From NCBI RefSeq assembly GCF_016862935.1, contig NZ_BONX01000002.1:124001-188000 (forward strand): a DNA stretch of 64,000 nt, given 5' to 3'. The DNA comes from Plantactinospora mayteni (GTDB lineage Bacteria > Actinomycetota > Actinomycetes > Mycobacteriales > Micromonosporaceae). Under the pieces are notes generated by a model. It saw nothing but the letters and a program-made list of their open reading frames with translations. It was not told the origin of the DNA and did not search any database. Position numbers and translations under genes: made by a program. Numbering within the stretch: position 1 is the stretch's first letter; every line of letters starts with the position of its first letter. Positions 1-9,796 of this stretch are shown here, one piece after another.

Positions 1-873
1 TGCGGCGATCCGCTGGTGGCCCGCAACCTCCTGCGGTACGTCGGGGTACGCCCCGGGGTCCGCCGCCTGCGGTTGATGGCCGGGCTGTGGCGCCGTGGTG
101 GCCCCGACGCGGTACGCGCGCTGCTCGACGAGGACCTGGGCGCGGTGCCCGGCCAGCGGACCAAGAAGTTCGACGCCAAGCTGGTGAAACTGCTGACCGA
201 ACTGCTGGCCGAGGCCGACCCGAGCGCCGCGTTGGACCGGCTGCGGGCCCACTTCCTGGTGGCGCTGCTGCGCGGCTCGGCCGCCAGCGCGCGTTCGGCC
301 GACCAGGAGGACCTCGCGACCGCAGACCTGATCGCGGTCGAGCTACCAAGTTGGAACTGGGACACGGTGCTGGCCGAACACCTCCGCGAGCCGCTGCCGC
401 CCGGGTCGCTGCCCCACCTGGTCGACGTGCCGGCCTGTCCCGACGAACTGGCGAAGGCGGGTCGGTCGCGCCCTGGGCCGGCTTCGCCGCGCCGCCCGGC
501 GACGGGGTTGGCGGCGTTGGCGAAGGGCCCCGCCCCGGACTACCCGCCGGGCCGCCTGGCCGCCGGTGTCGAGGCTCGGGAGGTGCTCACCGACACCCCG
601 CTGGACAAGCGCCCCTGGCAGAACTGGGCGGACCGGGCGTTGCAGGACGGGCTGCTCCGGGCCGAGGACCTGCTCCGGTACGGCCACCCGGCGCGGAGAG
701 TGCTGGGCCTGTTCCCGTCCGGTGTGGCCGAGCCGGACAACGCGCTGCTGACCGAACTGGTCGCCCCGATCGACGGCAACCTGGAGGCGTGGTTGCTGGC
801 CCTGCGCCTCCTGCCAGACTTCCCCGGGACAATCACGGAGTTGATCGTCACCGCCGAGAGGGCCAACCGATGA
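1..873 (+). CDS. Large repeat protein, paralogue A (5' end outside window)
   Basis: The reading frame is open from the first base, so this is the C-terminal 290 residues of a longer protein. The GTG at 16 is not a convincing start. The last 60 residues (PDNALLTELVAPIDGNLEAW then a leucine-rich tail ending in PGTITELI) align with the C-termini of the two large minus-strand proteins at 4599-7118 and 7115-9796 (PDNPLPRLCADLL..LDAW..TLPELL), so the three are paralogues. Function is unknown. It overlaps the vWA gene downstream by ATGA (870-873), which implies translational coupling and a role in the same complex. A Pro/Arg/Ala-rich stretch near residues 145-185 looks like a linker. Confidence 0.8.
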   Translation, partial: CGDPLVARNLLRYVGVRPGVRRLRLMAGLWRRGGPDAVRALLDEDLGAVPGQRTKKFDAKLVKLLTELLAEADPSAALDRLRAHFLVALLRGSAASARSADQEDLATADLIAVELPSWNWDTVLAEHLREPLPPGSLPHLVDVPACPDELAKAGRSRPGPASPRRPATGLAALAKGPAPDYPPGRLAAGVEAREVLTDTPLDKRPWQNWADRALQDGLLRAEDLLRYGHPARRVLGLFPSGVAEPDNALLTELVAPIDGNLEAWLLALRLLPDFPGTITELIVTAERANR

Positions 874-2477
874 GTCGACTCGACCACCCCCGGGCCACCG
901 ACACCGAGCCGGCGCGCCGTCCCGGGACACATCGGGTCCGTCGCGGTCCCGACCTGGCCGACCTGCGGGCACTGCTGGCCGAAGAGCCGGCCGAGCCGGA
1001 GGTGGTGGAGCGGGCCCGCCGGCTGAAGGAGTCCGCACTGCTGGACTTCGGCGTCGGGCAGAGCGTGCTGGCGTCCTGGCTGTACGCCAAGTGCCACCAC
1101 CACATCGCCACCACCGCCGTACCCACCGCCGCCGTGGTGGCCACCGGTGACGGCGGGTGCGCCCTGCTCTACAACCCGTACTTCCTCACCGAACTGGACC
1201 TGGACGGGGTCAAGTTCGTGCTGTTCCACGAGGCGCGGCATCTGATGCACCGGCATCTGCACGTGGAAGAGGAACTGCGGGGCGACCCCGCGTTCGTGCT
1301 CGCCGCCGAGGTCGCGATCAACCACGTGGCGATGCGCCGGCTGGAGCGGAGCACGCTGCCGAACCAGACGACCCGCGACGAGGCGGGCCAGCCGGTGCCC
1401 AGGACGGTCGGGGTCGACCCCCGGCAGGTCCACCAGACATACATGGCGGACCTGCGGGCACAGAGAATGAACCCGCTGCCGTACGACGACTTCGTCTACA
1501 CCGACCTCACGGTCTACGGGGAGCTGAGGCGGATGACCGATCCGGTGTGGCCAGAGGTGGTGGTCTGCATCCACCTGGATGGCGAACCGGACGGCGACGG
1601 AGAATCCGGGGGCGAGGACGGGGAGTCCGAGGGCCGGGACGGGGAGTCCAACCGCAACCCCGACGGCAGCCGGGAGGCGGGCACCGGTCGCGGCAGCGTT
1701 CGCGGACAGGGCCGGTGGGGCGTGCCGCTGGACGACGAGACCGTCGAGCGGGTGGCCGGCGACGTGTTGCAGGAGGTGATGCGGGGGGCGTTGCGCGGCA
1801 ACCCGGCCGCCCGTGAGGAGCTGCTCGACCTGGCGGACCGTACGGCGGACGGCGGTGAACGGCTCACCCGGCTGTGGGGCGGGCTGGGCCTGGACAAGCT
1901 GCGCGGCAGCACCCCACAGACCCGCCGGATCGACTGGTGGCAGAAGTGGCTGACCGACGTACTGGCATCGAAGCTGACCGAGGCCGAGCGGCTGGTCTAT
2001 CCGAAGAAGCACGGCGCGGTGCTGCTGGCTCTCGGGCACGAGCCGATGTTGCAGCGGCGCGGGCCCGAGCGCATGAAGGTGGTGCTGGTCGCCTTCGACA
2101 CCTCGGGCTCGATGCCGGACCGGGTGGTCGAATGGCTGACCACGCTGGTCGGGCAGACCGACGGGGTGGAGAGCCACTGGCTCAGTTTCGACGGCCGGGT
2201 GACGCCGTTCGTGCCGGGCGAGCGGGTCACCGGAGGCGGCGGGACCAATTTCCAGAACGTCGTCGACTATGCCGAGGGCCGGGTCGAGGTCGACGGGAAA
2301 CGGTTCGAGCTGGAGCCCGACGCGATCATCATGGTGACCGACGGGTACGCCCCCGCCGTCACCCCCGCCCAGCCCGACCGCTGGATCTGGCTGATCACCG
2401 ACGACGGCGACGACTGGCCGGAACGGCACCACCCCCCGATGGCCTGCCACCGGGTCAGGTCAGGACAACAGGCATGA
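870..2477 (+). CDS. Metallopeptidase-like/vWA two-domain protein (DUF2201 type)
   Basis: 535 aa. The start is fixed by the ATGA overlap with the upstream gene. The N-terminal half carries a zinc-metallopeptidase-like helix HEARHLMHRH at residues 120-129 (HExxH), as in the putative metallopeptidase domain often found fused to vWA-like domains. A Glu/Asp/Gly-rich linker (about residues 230-275) leads to a C-terminal vWA domain with a MIDAS motif DTSGS starting at residue 410 and a later TDGYAP segment, so metal-dependent protein binding is likely. Proteins of this build are regularly encoded beside MoxR AAA ATPases, as here (next gene, ATGA overlap), where the vWA protein acts as ATPase partner. 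Whether the HExxH is catalytic cannot be told from sequence. Confidence 0.88.
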   Translation: MSRLDHPRATDTEPARRPGTHRVRRGPDLADLRALLAEEPAEPEVVERARRLKESALLDFGVGQSVLASWLYAKCHHHIATTAVPTAAVVATGDGGCALLYNPYFLTELDLDGVKFVLFHEARHLMHRHLHVEEELRGDPAFVLAAEVAINHVAMRRLERSTLPNQTTRDEAGQPVPRTVGVDPRQVHQTYMADLRAQRMNPLPYDDFVYTDLTVYGELRRMTDPVWPEVVVCIHLDGEPDGDGESGGEDGESEGRDGESNRNPDGSREAGTGRGSVRGQGRWGVPLDDETVERVAGDVLQEVMRGALRGNPAAREELLDLADRTADGGERLTRLWGGLGLDKLRGSTPQTRRIDWWQKWLTDVLASKLTEAERLVYPKKHGAVLLALGHEPMLQRRGPERMKVVLVAFDTSGSMPDRVVEWLTTLVGQTDGVESHWLSFDGRVTPFVPGERVTGGGGTNFQNVVDYAEGRVEVDGKRFELEPDAIIMVTDGYAPAVTPAQPDRWIWLITDDGDDWPERHHPPMACHRVRSGQQA

Positions 2478-4465
2478 GGAGTCTGGTGGACACTGTGGAC
2501 CTCGTTCGGACGGACGCCCCGGAGCAACCGCCCGCCAGCCGGAAATCCGGCGGACGCAAGCGGGGCGGCGGCGATCGGGCCAGCGGCTCCCGGGGGCGTG
2601 GCAGGGACGACGGTGGCGGGGACGACCGTCCGGACGCCGGACGGCGGTTCACGCCGAACGCCACCTATCCGAAGCCGCCGACGGACGGCCCGGCGGCACG
2701 GCTGGAGCAGTTCATCGACGCGATGATCGCGATCGGGCAGACCGGCCAGATCTTCGGCGACCACGGCATCGGCAAGACCTCGACGTTCGTGTCGTACGTG
2801 CCCCGGCGTTACCCCGACACCACGCTGGTGGTGGTGCCGGCGGCCAACCTGACCCCGGACGACCTGCTGGTCAACGCCCCGGTCCGGGACGCTCGCAGCG
2901 GCGAGCTGATGCTCCAGCAACTGGTCATGCGGCAGTTGGTGCCGGGCCAGCCGTTCGTGCTGCTGCTCGACGACTCGTTGCAGGCGGGCAACACGGTGCA
3001 GTCCCAGCTCATGCAGATCGCCTGCAACTGGACGCTGGGCGAGTATGACCTGCGGCAGCTCGGCTGCGTCGGGGTGTTCCTCACCGACAACGAGTCACTG
3101 GCCGAAACCAGCGTACGCCGCTCTGACCTGGCGATCCTGGACCGAATGGTCACCATCCGGCTCACCGCCAACGACACCGGCTGGCGGTACGCGCTGGCCG
3201 AGCGGTTCCCCGACTGGGACCTGCGGGAGGTGTTCCGGACCTGGGCCTCGCTGAGCCCGGCACTGCGGCACCTGCTCTCGCCCCGCACCCTGGAGCACGT
3301 GCTGTCCTGCGCTCGGCAGGGCTTTCCGCTGGCCTGGGGCCTGCCGTTGCAGAACGGCACCCGGCTGGCCCTGGTCGATCGGAAGGGCTCGACCAACCGG
3401 GACCGCACCAGCGAGATCCTCGACGGCATCGCGGCGGCGGTCGGGGTACGGAATCCGGGGACCGTGCCCGACCCGGTACGCCGGATCCTGCGCGCGGCGA
3501 TCGCCAACCGCTGGGCGGTACTGCTCCAGGGGCCGCCGGGCTGCGGCAAGACGGAGATCACTCGGCAGATCGCCCGGGAGGAGACGGGCCGCGAGCCGGT
3601 GTACTTCTCGCTCCCGGTCACCAACGTCGAGGACCTCTGCGTGCCGGTTCCCACCCCGGACGGCCAGCTCGACGCGCTGCTGACCCGGTCGTTGCTGAGC
3701 CCGGAGCCGAAGGTGTTGGTCTGGGACGAGTACAACCGTCCCAAGGACAAGGCGACCTTCGCCAAGCTGATGGAGGTCACCCAGGAGTGGACGCTCGCCG
3801 GGCGGGTGATCCCGAACCTACGCGCCCAGGTGGCGTTGCAGAACCCGCCGTACCACCTGGGTCGGAAGCTCCTGGTGGCCAGCAACAACGTCGCCCAGGC
3901 GAGCCGGTTCACGGTGAGCTACGAGGTACGCCCGGAGGACATCCCGGCGAACGAGTGGCTCATCTCGACGTACGGCGAGACGGCCGAGACGGTGTTGGAG
4001 TGGTGGAAGAACGACATCGACGACGAGGGGCGGGACTGGATCACCAAGCGCACCCTGGAACGGTTGATCAAACTGCACCGGGTGGGCATGCCGCTCCAGC
4101 CAGCCCTGGTCTACCTCGGTGACGGCGAGTATGCTCCGGTGCCGCTCTCCGGGTTGGAGGCGCGGCTGGCCGAGCGTCCCGCGATCGGGCTCACCGAGGT
4201 CGCGCGGCACCGGGCGAGCTGGGAGGCACGGCTGGCGGCAGCCTCCGAGGCGTCGGACGAGGGCACCGACGACACCGACCTGGTGCACCAGGTCTTCTCC
4301 AACGCCGAGGTGTCGCAGTTGGAGAAGCACCTGGACGTGGTGGCCGCGCTGCTGCCGTACCTGCCGCCGAAGCTGCGTGCCACCTACCTGGTCGGGCAGA
4401 GCCCGGAACGGCAACGGTTCTGGGTCGCGGCGCTGGCCCGAATGGCGGAACTCACCGGACGCTGA
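2474..4465 (+). CDS. MoxR-like ATPase with two AAA domains
   Basis: 663 aa; the start is set by ATGA overlap with the vWA gene. After a basic, Gly/Arg-rich disordered N-terminus (about 60 residues) there are two P-loop domains. The first has Walker A GDHGIGKTST (about 95-104) and Walker B FVLLLDDS (about 160). The second has GPPGCGKTE (about 354-362) and Walker B VLVWDE (about 414-419) with SNN as sensor-like segment. The second domain looks fully canonical; in the first, DD replaces the usual DE. MoxR-type ATPases with vWA partners act as chaperone-like remodelers of a client, and the client here may be one of the large repeat paralogues. It is the last gene of the plus-strand operon, followed by a strong hairpin. 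Confidence 0.9.
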   Translation: MRSLVDTVDLVRTDAPEQPPASRKSGGRKRGGGDRASGSRGRGRDDGGGDDRPDAGRRFTPNATYPKPPTDGPAARLEQFIDAMIAIGQTGQIFGDHGIGKTSTFVSYVPRRYPDTTLVVVPAANLTPDDLLVNAPVRDARSGELMLQQLVMRQLVPGQPFVLLLDDSLQAGNTVQSQLMQIACNWTLGEYDLRQLGCVGVFLTDNESLAETSVRRSDLAILDRMVTIRLTANDTGWRYALAERFPDWDLREVFRTWASLSPALRHLLSPRTLEHVLSCARQGFPLAWGLPLQNGTRLALVDRKGSTNRDRTSEILDGIAAAVGVRNPGTVPDPVRRILRAAIANRWAVLLQGPPGCGKTEITRQIAREETGREPVYFSLPVTNVEDLCVPVPTPDGQLDALLTRSLLSPEPKVLVWDEYNRPKDKATFAKLMEVTQEWTLAGRVIPNLRAQVALQNPPYHLGRKLLVASNNVAQASRFTVSYEVRPEDIPANEWLISTYGETAETVLEWWKNDIDDEGRDWITKRTLERLIKLHRVGMPLQPALVYLGDGEYAPVPLSGLEARLAERPAIGLTEVARHRASWEARLAAASEASDEGTDDTDLVHQVFSNAEVSQLEKHLDVVAALLPYLPPKLRATYLVGQSPERQRFWVAALARMAELTGR

Positions 4466-4591
4466 CCCCCCGCCCCGTGGCGGTACCCGCCGCTGGACTC
4501 GGTCCGGCCGGACTGAGCCCGGCGGCATACCCGGCGCCGGGCGCGTCTGCCGGTCCTGAGGTCGATGCCGGACCGGTCACCCCGACGCCGT

Positions 4592-4634
4592 GCCGTGGTC
4601 ACCCCGACGCCGCCGGCATCGGGGTGACCACGGC
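4592..4634. terminator. Long inverted repeat between convergent operons
   Basis: GCCGTGGTCACCCC (4592-4605) pairs perfectly with GGGGTGACCACGGC (4621-4634), and the loop bases can extend the stem with one mismatch. There is no U-tract. The right arm lies inside the 3' end of the minus-strand gene that stops at 4599. It is placed to terminate both operons. A partial direct copy of the left arm lies just upstream (about 4575-4590). Confidence 0.7.
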
Positions 4635-7118
4635 TGCGGCGGTACGGAGTAGCTCGGGCAGAGTGTCGGGGAAGTCGTCGAGCAGGGTGACCACGAGCTG
4701 CCAGGCGTCCAGGTCCGTGCGGAGCAGATCGGCACAGAGCCGGGGCAGCGGGTTGTCCGGGCGCTGCCACCAGCCATTCCGCTCACCGATCCAGAGCACA
4801 TCCCGGGCGGGCTGGGCGGCGGCCAGGATGTTGTCGAGCGTCGTCTCGCCCGCCGCCAGCGCCGCTGAGTGATCGCGCCAGCGCTCCAGCCAGCCGCCGT
4901 CGGTACGCTGCGGCAGTGGTGGGCACCCCGGCAGCTTCTCCAGGTATGTAAGAACGTCCGGCGGGAAGGTGGATCGCTCGTGCTCCCGCACCAGCAACGC
5001 CCAGTCGACGGTGTGGCGTTCCGCGTCGAGTTTCGCCTCGATCCCCGCCGCGGCCTGGGACGACACTTCGCGCAGCCGCGCGATCCAGCGCTCCGGGCCG
5101 CTCCATTCGACGACGATGTCGGCGAGCCGCCCGACCGCTACCGCGTCGCCGTCGGCCGCGGTCGTCGCCAGTGCGGTCTGGGCCGCCTGGTGGGCGTCCT
5201 TCTCCCAGGCCGCTCCCTTGTACTTCCGGTCGGAGAGGTCCGCCGCGAGCAGCTCGCGGGCCGCCGGCACGCCGTCGCGCCGCGCCACCGCGAGCAGCAT
5301 CCGCAACTGGAGCAGCCCGCTGGGGATCCGGATGGCCTTGAGCAGCGCGATCGCGACATCGACCTGCCCCGATTCGAGCGCCGGGCTGAGCGTCGCCCAC
5401 TGCCGTTTCGAGTCGAAATAGAAGAACCGAAGCACGTTGCCCAGCCGGACCGGGTCTGGATCGGCGAACATCGGGTCGCCGTCACCGACCGTGCCGAACC
5501 GGCGTACCCCGATGGCGATCTCGCGTTTCCTGGGGTCCGACACCCGGAAGTAGAGTTGCGCGTGGACGTCCGGGTCCCCCAGGGCGAGCAGTCGGGCCCG
5601 CTGCTCGTCGGTCAGGTGGCGGTTCGCCGCCAGGAGCCGCAGCAGGGGCCGGTCACCCCGGTTGAGCACCCCGTCGAACACCTCCGGCGCGAACCGGAGC
5701 CGGCTGAGCAGGTCGAACTGCGCCAGCTCGTCCAGCACCGGCAGCACGTCCAGCCGGATCCGGGCCGGGCAGGCGTTGAGCAGGGCATACAGGGCGGTAC
5801 GCGGCACCGTCATCTTCGGCGCGGCCATGAACTGCTCCGGCGACGGGTACGGCGCCGTCTTCGGGCTGACCCACTCCGCCGTACGCCCCGCGTTCTCGAC
5901 CGCGGCGGCGAGAAGCGGGGCGAGCGGCTCCTTCCACCGGGGCAGCAGCTTCCACAGTGCTCGCCAGGCGCCCGGATCGGAGCCGAGCGTCCCCTCCACC
6001 CGAGCACCCACCGCCTCGTTCAGCATGCCGTCGCCCTTGTGGAGGATGCCGCAGAGGGTGGACATCGGGGTGAGGATCGTCAGCACGTCGTCCACGGTGA
6101 CGGTGCCCTGCTCCAGGCTGGCGCGCACCACCGAGGCGAACCTCGCGTCCGCGTCGCCACCCTCGCGGGGCGCCTGGACGAAGGCGGCCAACACCGCCAG
6201 GCTCACCCCGCGTTCGTGCTTGGCGAGCGGTGCCAGCAGGTCCCGGCCGGCCGGTACCGCCAGTTTCCGGTCGAGGATGCCGACCAGGAACTCGTCCGGG
6301 CACTCCTCCCGCCTCACCAACTGGGCCAACACGGAGTACGAGAACGGCTGTCTCCGATGCTCCGCGAGCACAGCCGGCCAGTCGATCCGCTGGTCGTCGG
6401 CGAGCTCCTGTCCGTGTCTCTCCTCGACCAGCCGAAGCATCCGTACCGACCACTGTGGTTCGCGAAGCGGCTCGACCTGCCGCCGAAGGGCCAGGTGGTC
6501 GTCGGTGCCCGTCTCCGGCTCCGCCAGCGCGGCGTCCACCAACTCGGCGACGAGCGGATGCCGTTGCGCCGCCTGGGCGAACACGGTCCGCACCTCCGCC
6601 CGGCCGTGGTGCCGCCAGAGATTCTCCAGCGCCGCCAACTGGAGGCGCCACCCGCCCAGCACATGCCGCAGAAAGGCCGCGTCGATCTCCGGGAACGGCG
6701 ACCGTCCGACACAGTGCCACAGAGGCTGCTGTCTCCTCCAGTCCCGGTTGACCAGCAGGGCGACGAGGCCCCCGGGCGCCCGCCAACCCGGGTCGGTCGG
6801 ATCGGCGGCCTGCCACACCGCCGTACGGATCTCGTCGTCGGTCTCCTCGTTGAGCAGCAGCGCCGTACCGGTCAGCGGATCACCGCCGGTGCGGGCCAGC
6901 TCCACCGCCCGCTCCCGGTGGTCCCGGAGGAAGATCCGGTTGCCGGCCAACGCCCTCCGCAGGACCATATCGTCGCTGGCCATGACGGCGTCGACCAGCG
7001 CCGTCGGGAGCAGATCGGCGTCAAGGGCGGTCCGGGCGCCGGCGCTACGTGCCATCAGGCGCCCCACCAGCACTGGATCCGCCGCACCGAGCAGTGCCGC
7101 CACCGCCGTCTTATTCAT
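4599..7118 (-). CDS. Large repeat protein, paralogue B
   Basis: 839 aa; starts ATG at 7118 overlapping the previous gene's stop (ATGA). No catalytic motif, signal peptide or membrane segment is visible. The sequence is built of short Leu/Ala helical units such as SDDMVLRRALAGNRIFLRDH and LLALGDPDVHAQLYFRVS, resembling leucine-rich-variant or HEAT-like repeats, which suggests a curved binding scaffold. It matches paralogue C along its whole length and paralogue A at its C-terminus. It faces the vWA/MoxR operon tail to tail. I infer that A, B and C are clients or adaptors of the MoxR/vWA pair; no published function is known to me. Confidence 0.82.
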   Translation of the reverse strand: MNKTAVAALLGAADPVLVGRLMARSAGARTALDADLLPTALVDAVMASDDMVLRRALAGNRIFLRDHRERAVELARTGGDPLTGTALLLNEETDDEIRTAVWQAADPTDPGWRAPGGLVALLVNRDWRRQQPLWHCVGRSPFPEIDAAFLRHVLGGWRLQLAALENLWRHHGRAEVRTVFAQAAQRHPLVAELVDAALAEPETGTDDHLALRRQVEPLREPQWSVRMLRLVEERHGQELADDQRIDWPAVLAEHRRQPFSYSVLAQLVRREECPDEFLVGILDRKLAVPAGRDLLAPLAKHERGVSLAVLAAFVQAPREGGDADARFASVVRASLEQGTVTVDDVLTILTPMSTLCGILHKGDGMLNEAVGARVEGTLGSDPGAWRALWKLLPRWKEPLAPLLAAAVENAGRTAEWVSPKTAPYPSPEQFMAAPKMTVPRTALYALLNACPARIRLDVLPVLDELAQFDLLSRLRFAPEVFDGVLNRGDRPLLRLLAANRHLTDEQRARLLALGDPDVHAQLYFRVSDPRKREIAIGVRRFGTVGDGDPMFADPDPVRLGNVLRFFYFDSKRQWATLSPALESGQVDVAIALLKAIRIPSGLLQLRMLLAVARRDGVPAARELLAADLSDRKYKGAAWEKDAHQAAQTALATTAADGDAVAVGRLADIVVEWSGPERWIARLREVSSQAAAGIEAKLDAERHTVDWALLVREHERSTFPPDVLTYLEKLPGCPPLPQRTDGGWLERWRDHSAALAAGETTLDNILAAAQPARDVLWIGERNGWWQRPDNPLPRLCADLLRTDLDAWQLVVTLLDDFPDTLPELLRTAAAVVTPMPAASG

Positions 7119-9796
7119 TCGGCTCCCTCACTCGTTCGTACCGCGCCGACCTGGCCAAACCTAGGGTGTTGTTCGACCACGGCGACGGTGGCCGTGGCGG
7201 GAGCAGCGGCGACGTCGACCGACGCGCGAGCGGCAGTGGCGGTGGCCGCCGACCCGAGCAGTTCCGGCACGGTCCCGGCGAACTCGTCGAGCAGCGCGCC
7301 CGCGAGCTGCCAGGCGTCGAGATCCGCACCGAGCAGGTCGGCACAGAGCCCGGGCAACGGGTTGTCCGGACGTCGCCACCAGCCGTGTTCGCTGCCGGCC
7401 CGGAGCACCCGGGCGGCGGGTCGGCCGGTGGCGAGGATCCTGTCCAGAGTGGTCTCGTCGGCCACCAGCGCCGCATCGAGGTCGTCCCAGGGGGTGTTCC
7501 ACGGGGGTGGCAGGGCGGGGTCGTGAAGCGCCCTGAGGAAGTTGACCAGGTGGTCGTGAAACGGCAACCGTTCGTGCTCCCGCCCCAGCAGCGACCAGTC
7601 CATCGTGTACCGTTCGGCGCCGACCTCGAGCAGGTCGTCCTGGATCAGCTCGAAACCTCCGAACGACATGCCGCTGACGAACGAGGACAGCTCGCGAAGG
7701 CGCGCGATCCAGCGAGCCGGGCTGCTCCACTCGGCGACCACCTCCACGAGCCGGCGCAGCGCCTCGCCGTCGTCGGCGTCGCCCCCGGCCGCCCCGAGCG
7801 CCGCCCCGGCCGCCCCGAGCGCCGCCTCGGCCGCCTGGAATGCTGGTGGGTCCCAGGGCGGATCCCGGTACTGCCGATCGGACAGATCGGTGCCGAGCAC
7901 CTCCCGGGCCGCCGGTACGCCGTCGCGGCGGGCAACGGCGAGCAGCAGTCGTAACTGGAGCAGCCCGGTCGGCACCTGAACCGCCCGGAGCACTTCGACC
8001 GCGATCTCGGCCTGTCCCGACTCGACCAACGGGCTCAGGGTGTGCCACTGGCTCACCCCGGGGTAGTCCAGATGGCTCCGGAAGACGTACCGGCGCAGTT
8101 GATCGCTCATTCGGACCAGATCAGGCTCGGCGAGTACGTCGTCGAGGTCGTCCCCGCTTCGCCGGCGTACCCCGATGGCAAGATCCCGGCGCCACCGGTC
8201 CAGCCGACCCCTCGGTATCGCCCACAGGTTGACGTAGAACTGGGCGTGGACGTCCGGGTCGCCCAGGGCGAGAAGCCGCGCCTTCTGGCTGTCGTCGAGG
8301 CCGCGGTTCGCCGCCAGCATCAGCTGGTCGGCCCGGTCACCGCCGGCGGCCACCCCGTCGGAGAACGCCGGCTCGACCTGGTGCCGGGCGAGCAGGTCGA
8401 ACCGGGCCAGCTCGTCCAGGATCGGCAGCACGTCGAGCCGGACCTGTACCGAGCAGCAGCCGAACAGGGCGTACAACGCGGCCCGGGGCGCGGTGATCTT
8501 CGGCGCATCGGCGTGCTGCCGCCGTCCGGGGGACGGCGCCGGCTCCGGCTTCGCCCATTCCGGGGTACCCGGGCCGGCGTCGGCGGCGGCGGTCAGCAGT
8601 CGGGCCAGCGGTTGCCGCCACCGGGGCAGCAGCTTCCACAGTGCCCGCCAGGCGCCCGGATCGGAGCCGAGTGCCGCCTCCACCCGGGCACCCACGGCCT
8701 GGTTCAGCAAGCCGTCGCCCTTTTCCAGCACGCCGCAGAGGGTGGCGAGCGGGGTCAGCACCTCCAGGGCCTCGTCCACGGTGACCGTGCCCTGCTCCAG
8801 GCTGGCGTGTACGACCGAGGCGAGCGCGGCGTCGGCGTCACCCGACCCCCGAGGTGCCCGGACGAAGGCGGCCAGCACCGCCAGGCTCACCCCAGGTGAC
8901 CGCTTGGCGAGCGGGGTCAACAGTTCCCGGCCGGCGACCTGCGGAGCCTTGCGGTCGACGAGGCCGAGCAGAAAGTGCTCCGGGCAGTCGGCGCGACCGA
9001 CCAGGTCCCGGAGGGTACGCACCGAGAACGGGCGCTCGCGGTGTGCGGCCAGCACCTCGGACCAGTCGAGTTCGTACTTGTCGGCGAGCCGGGCGTGCGC
9101 CTCGTCGGCGAGCCGGAGCAGCCGTACCGACCACTGTGGATGGCGCAGGGCCTCGATCCGCTCCGTCAGTGCCAGTTGCTCGTCGACGTCGCGCTCCGGC
9201 TCGGCCAGCGCGGCACCCACCACCTCGGCGGCGAACGGGTGCGGTGTCACCTCGGCGAGCGCGGCGATCACCTCCGTACGGCCGTGGTGCCGCCAGAGGT
9301 TGCCCAGCACCGCCAACTGCCTGTCCCACGAGTCACGGCGAGTCCGCAGGTATTCCCGATCGATCTCGCCGAACGGCGACCTGCCCGCCCATTCGGCGAC
9401 CTCGTGATCCACCCGGTCCGACATCCGTGCCAGGACTCCGGAGACGAACCCGTCGGGTGAGCGCCAGCTCGGGTCGGCTGGATCGATCACCTCGAATACG
9501 GTCGCGCGGAGCCGCTCGTCCGAGGCGGGGTTGCCGAGCAGGGCGGCACAGATCCGCGGCTCACCAGTCCCGGCCAGGTCCAGCGCCCGCTCCCGGTGAT
9601 CCCGTACGAAAGCCGGGTTACCCGTCAACGCCAGGCGCAGGGTCTCGTCGTCGCCGGCCAGCACCACGTCCACCAACGCCGTCGACAGCGGGTCGCCCGC
9701 GACCGCCGCCCGGGCCGCCCCACCACGCGCCAGCAGCCGCTCGACCAGAGCCCGATCCGCCGTACTGACCAGGGCCGCCACCGCCCGCTCGCCCAT
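7115..9796 (-). CDS. Large repeat protein, paralogue C
   Basis: 893 aa from the ATG at 9796, chosen because its first residues (MGERAVAAL) align with the start of paralogue B (MNKTAVAAL). ATGs at 9820/9817 are alternatives, and the frame continues to 9940. The sequence shows the same helical repeat units as paralogue B (for example GDDETLRLALTGNPAFVRDH) and the same C-terminal WWRRPDNPLPGLCADLLG block. It is first in a two-gene operon and its stop overlaps the start of paralogue B. A run of alanine-rich duplicated units near 7790-7830 (GAAGAALGAAGG) suggests local slippage. It looks cytoplasmic and is probably a scaffold. Tandem duplication of B and C next to MoxR/vWA is the notable point. 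Confidence 0.8.
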   Translation of the reverse strand: MGERAVAALVSTADRALVERLLARGGAARAAVAGDPLSTALVDVVLAGDDETLRLALTGNPAFVRDHRERALDLAGTGEPRICAALLGNPASDERLRATVFEVIDPADPSWRSPDGFVSGVLARMSDRVDHEVAEWAGRSPFGEIDREYLRTRRDSWDRQLAVLGNLWRHHGRTEVIAALAEVTPHPFAAEVVGAALAEPERDVDEQLALTERIEALRHPQWSVRLLRLADEAHARLADKYELDWSEVLAAHRERPFSVRTLRDLVGRADCPEHFLLGLVDRKAPQVAGRELLTPLAKRSPGVSLAVLAAFVRAPRGSGDADAALASVVHASLEQGTVTVDEALEVLTPLATLCGVLEKGDGLLNQAVGARVEAALGSDPGAWRALWKLLPRWRQPLARLLTAAADAGPGTPEWAKPEPAPSPGRRQHADAPKITAPRAALYALFGCCSVQVRLDVLPILDELARFDLLARHQVEPAFSDGVAAGGDRADQLMLAANRGLDDSQKARLLALGDPDVHAQFYVNLWAIPRGRLDRWRRDLAIGVRRRSGDDLDDVLAEPDLVRMSDQLRRYVFRSHLDYPGVSQWHTLSPLVESGQAEIAVEVLRAVQVPTGLLQLRLLLAVARRDGVPAAREVLGTDLSDRQYRDPPWDPPAFQAAEAALGAAGAALGAAGGDADDGEALRRLVEVVAEWSSPARWIARLRELSSFVSGMSFGGFELIQDDLLEVGAERYTMDWSLLGREHERLPFHDHLVNFLRALHDPALPPPWNTPWDDLDAALVADETTLDRILATGRPAARVLRAGSEHGWWRRPDNPLPGLCADLLGADLDAWQLAGALLDEFAGTVPELLGSAATATAARASVDVAAAPATATVAVVEQHPRFGQVGAVRTSEGAE

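Noticed and set aside
870-4465. Gas-vesicle GvpN or magnesium-chelatase identity for the MoxR/vWA pair
   Set aside because: No gas vesicle or tetrapyrrole genes nearby, and the domain order (HExxH plus vWA; two AAA domains) does not fit.
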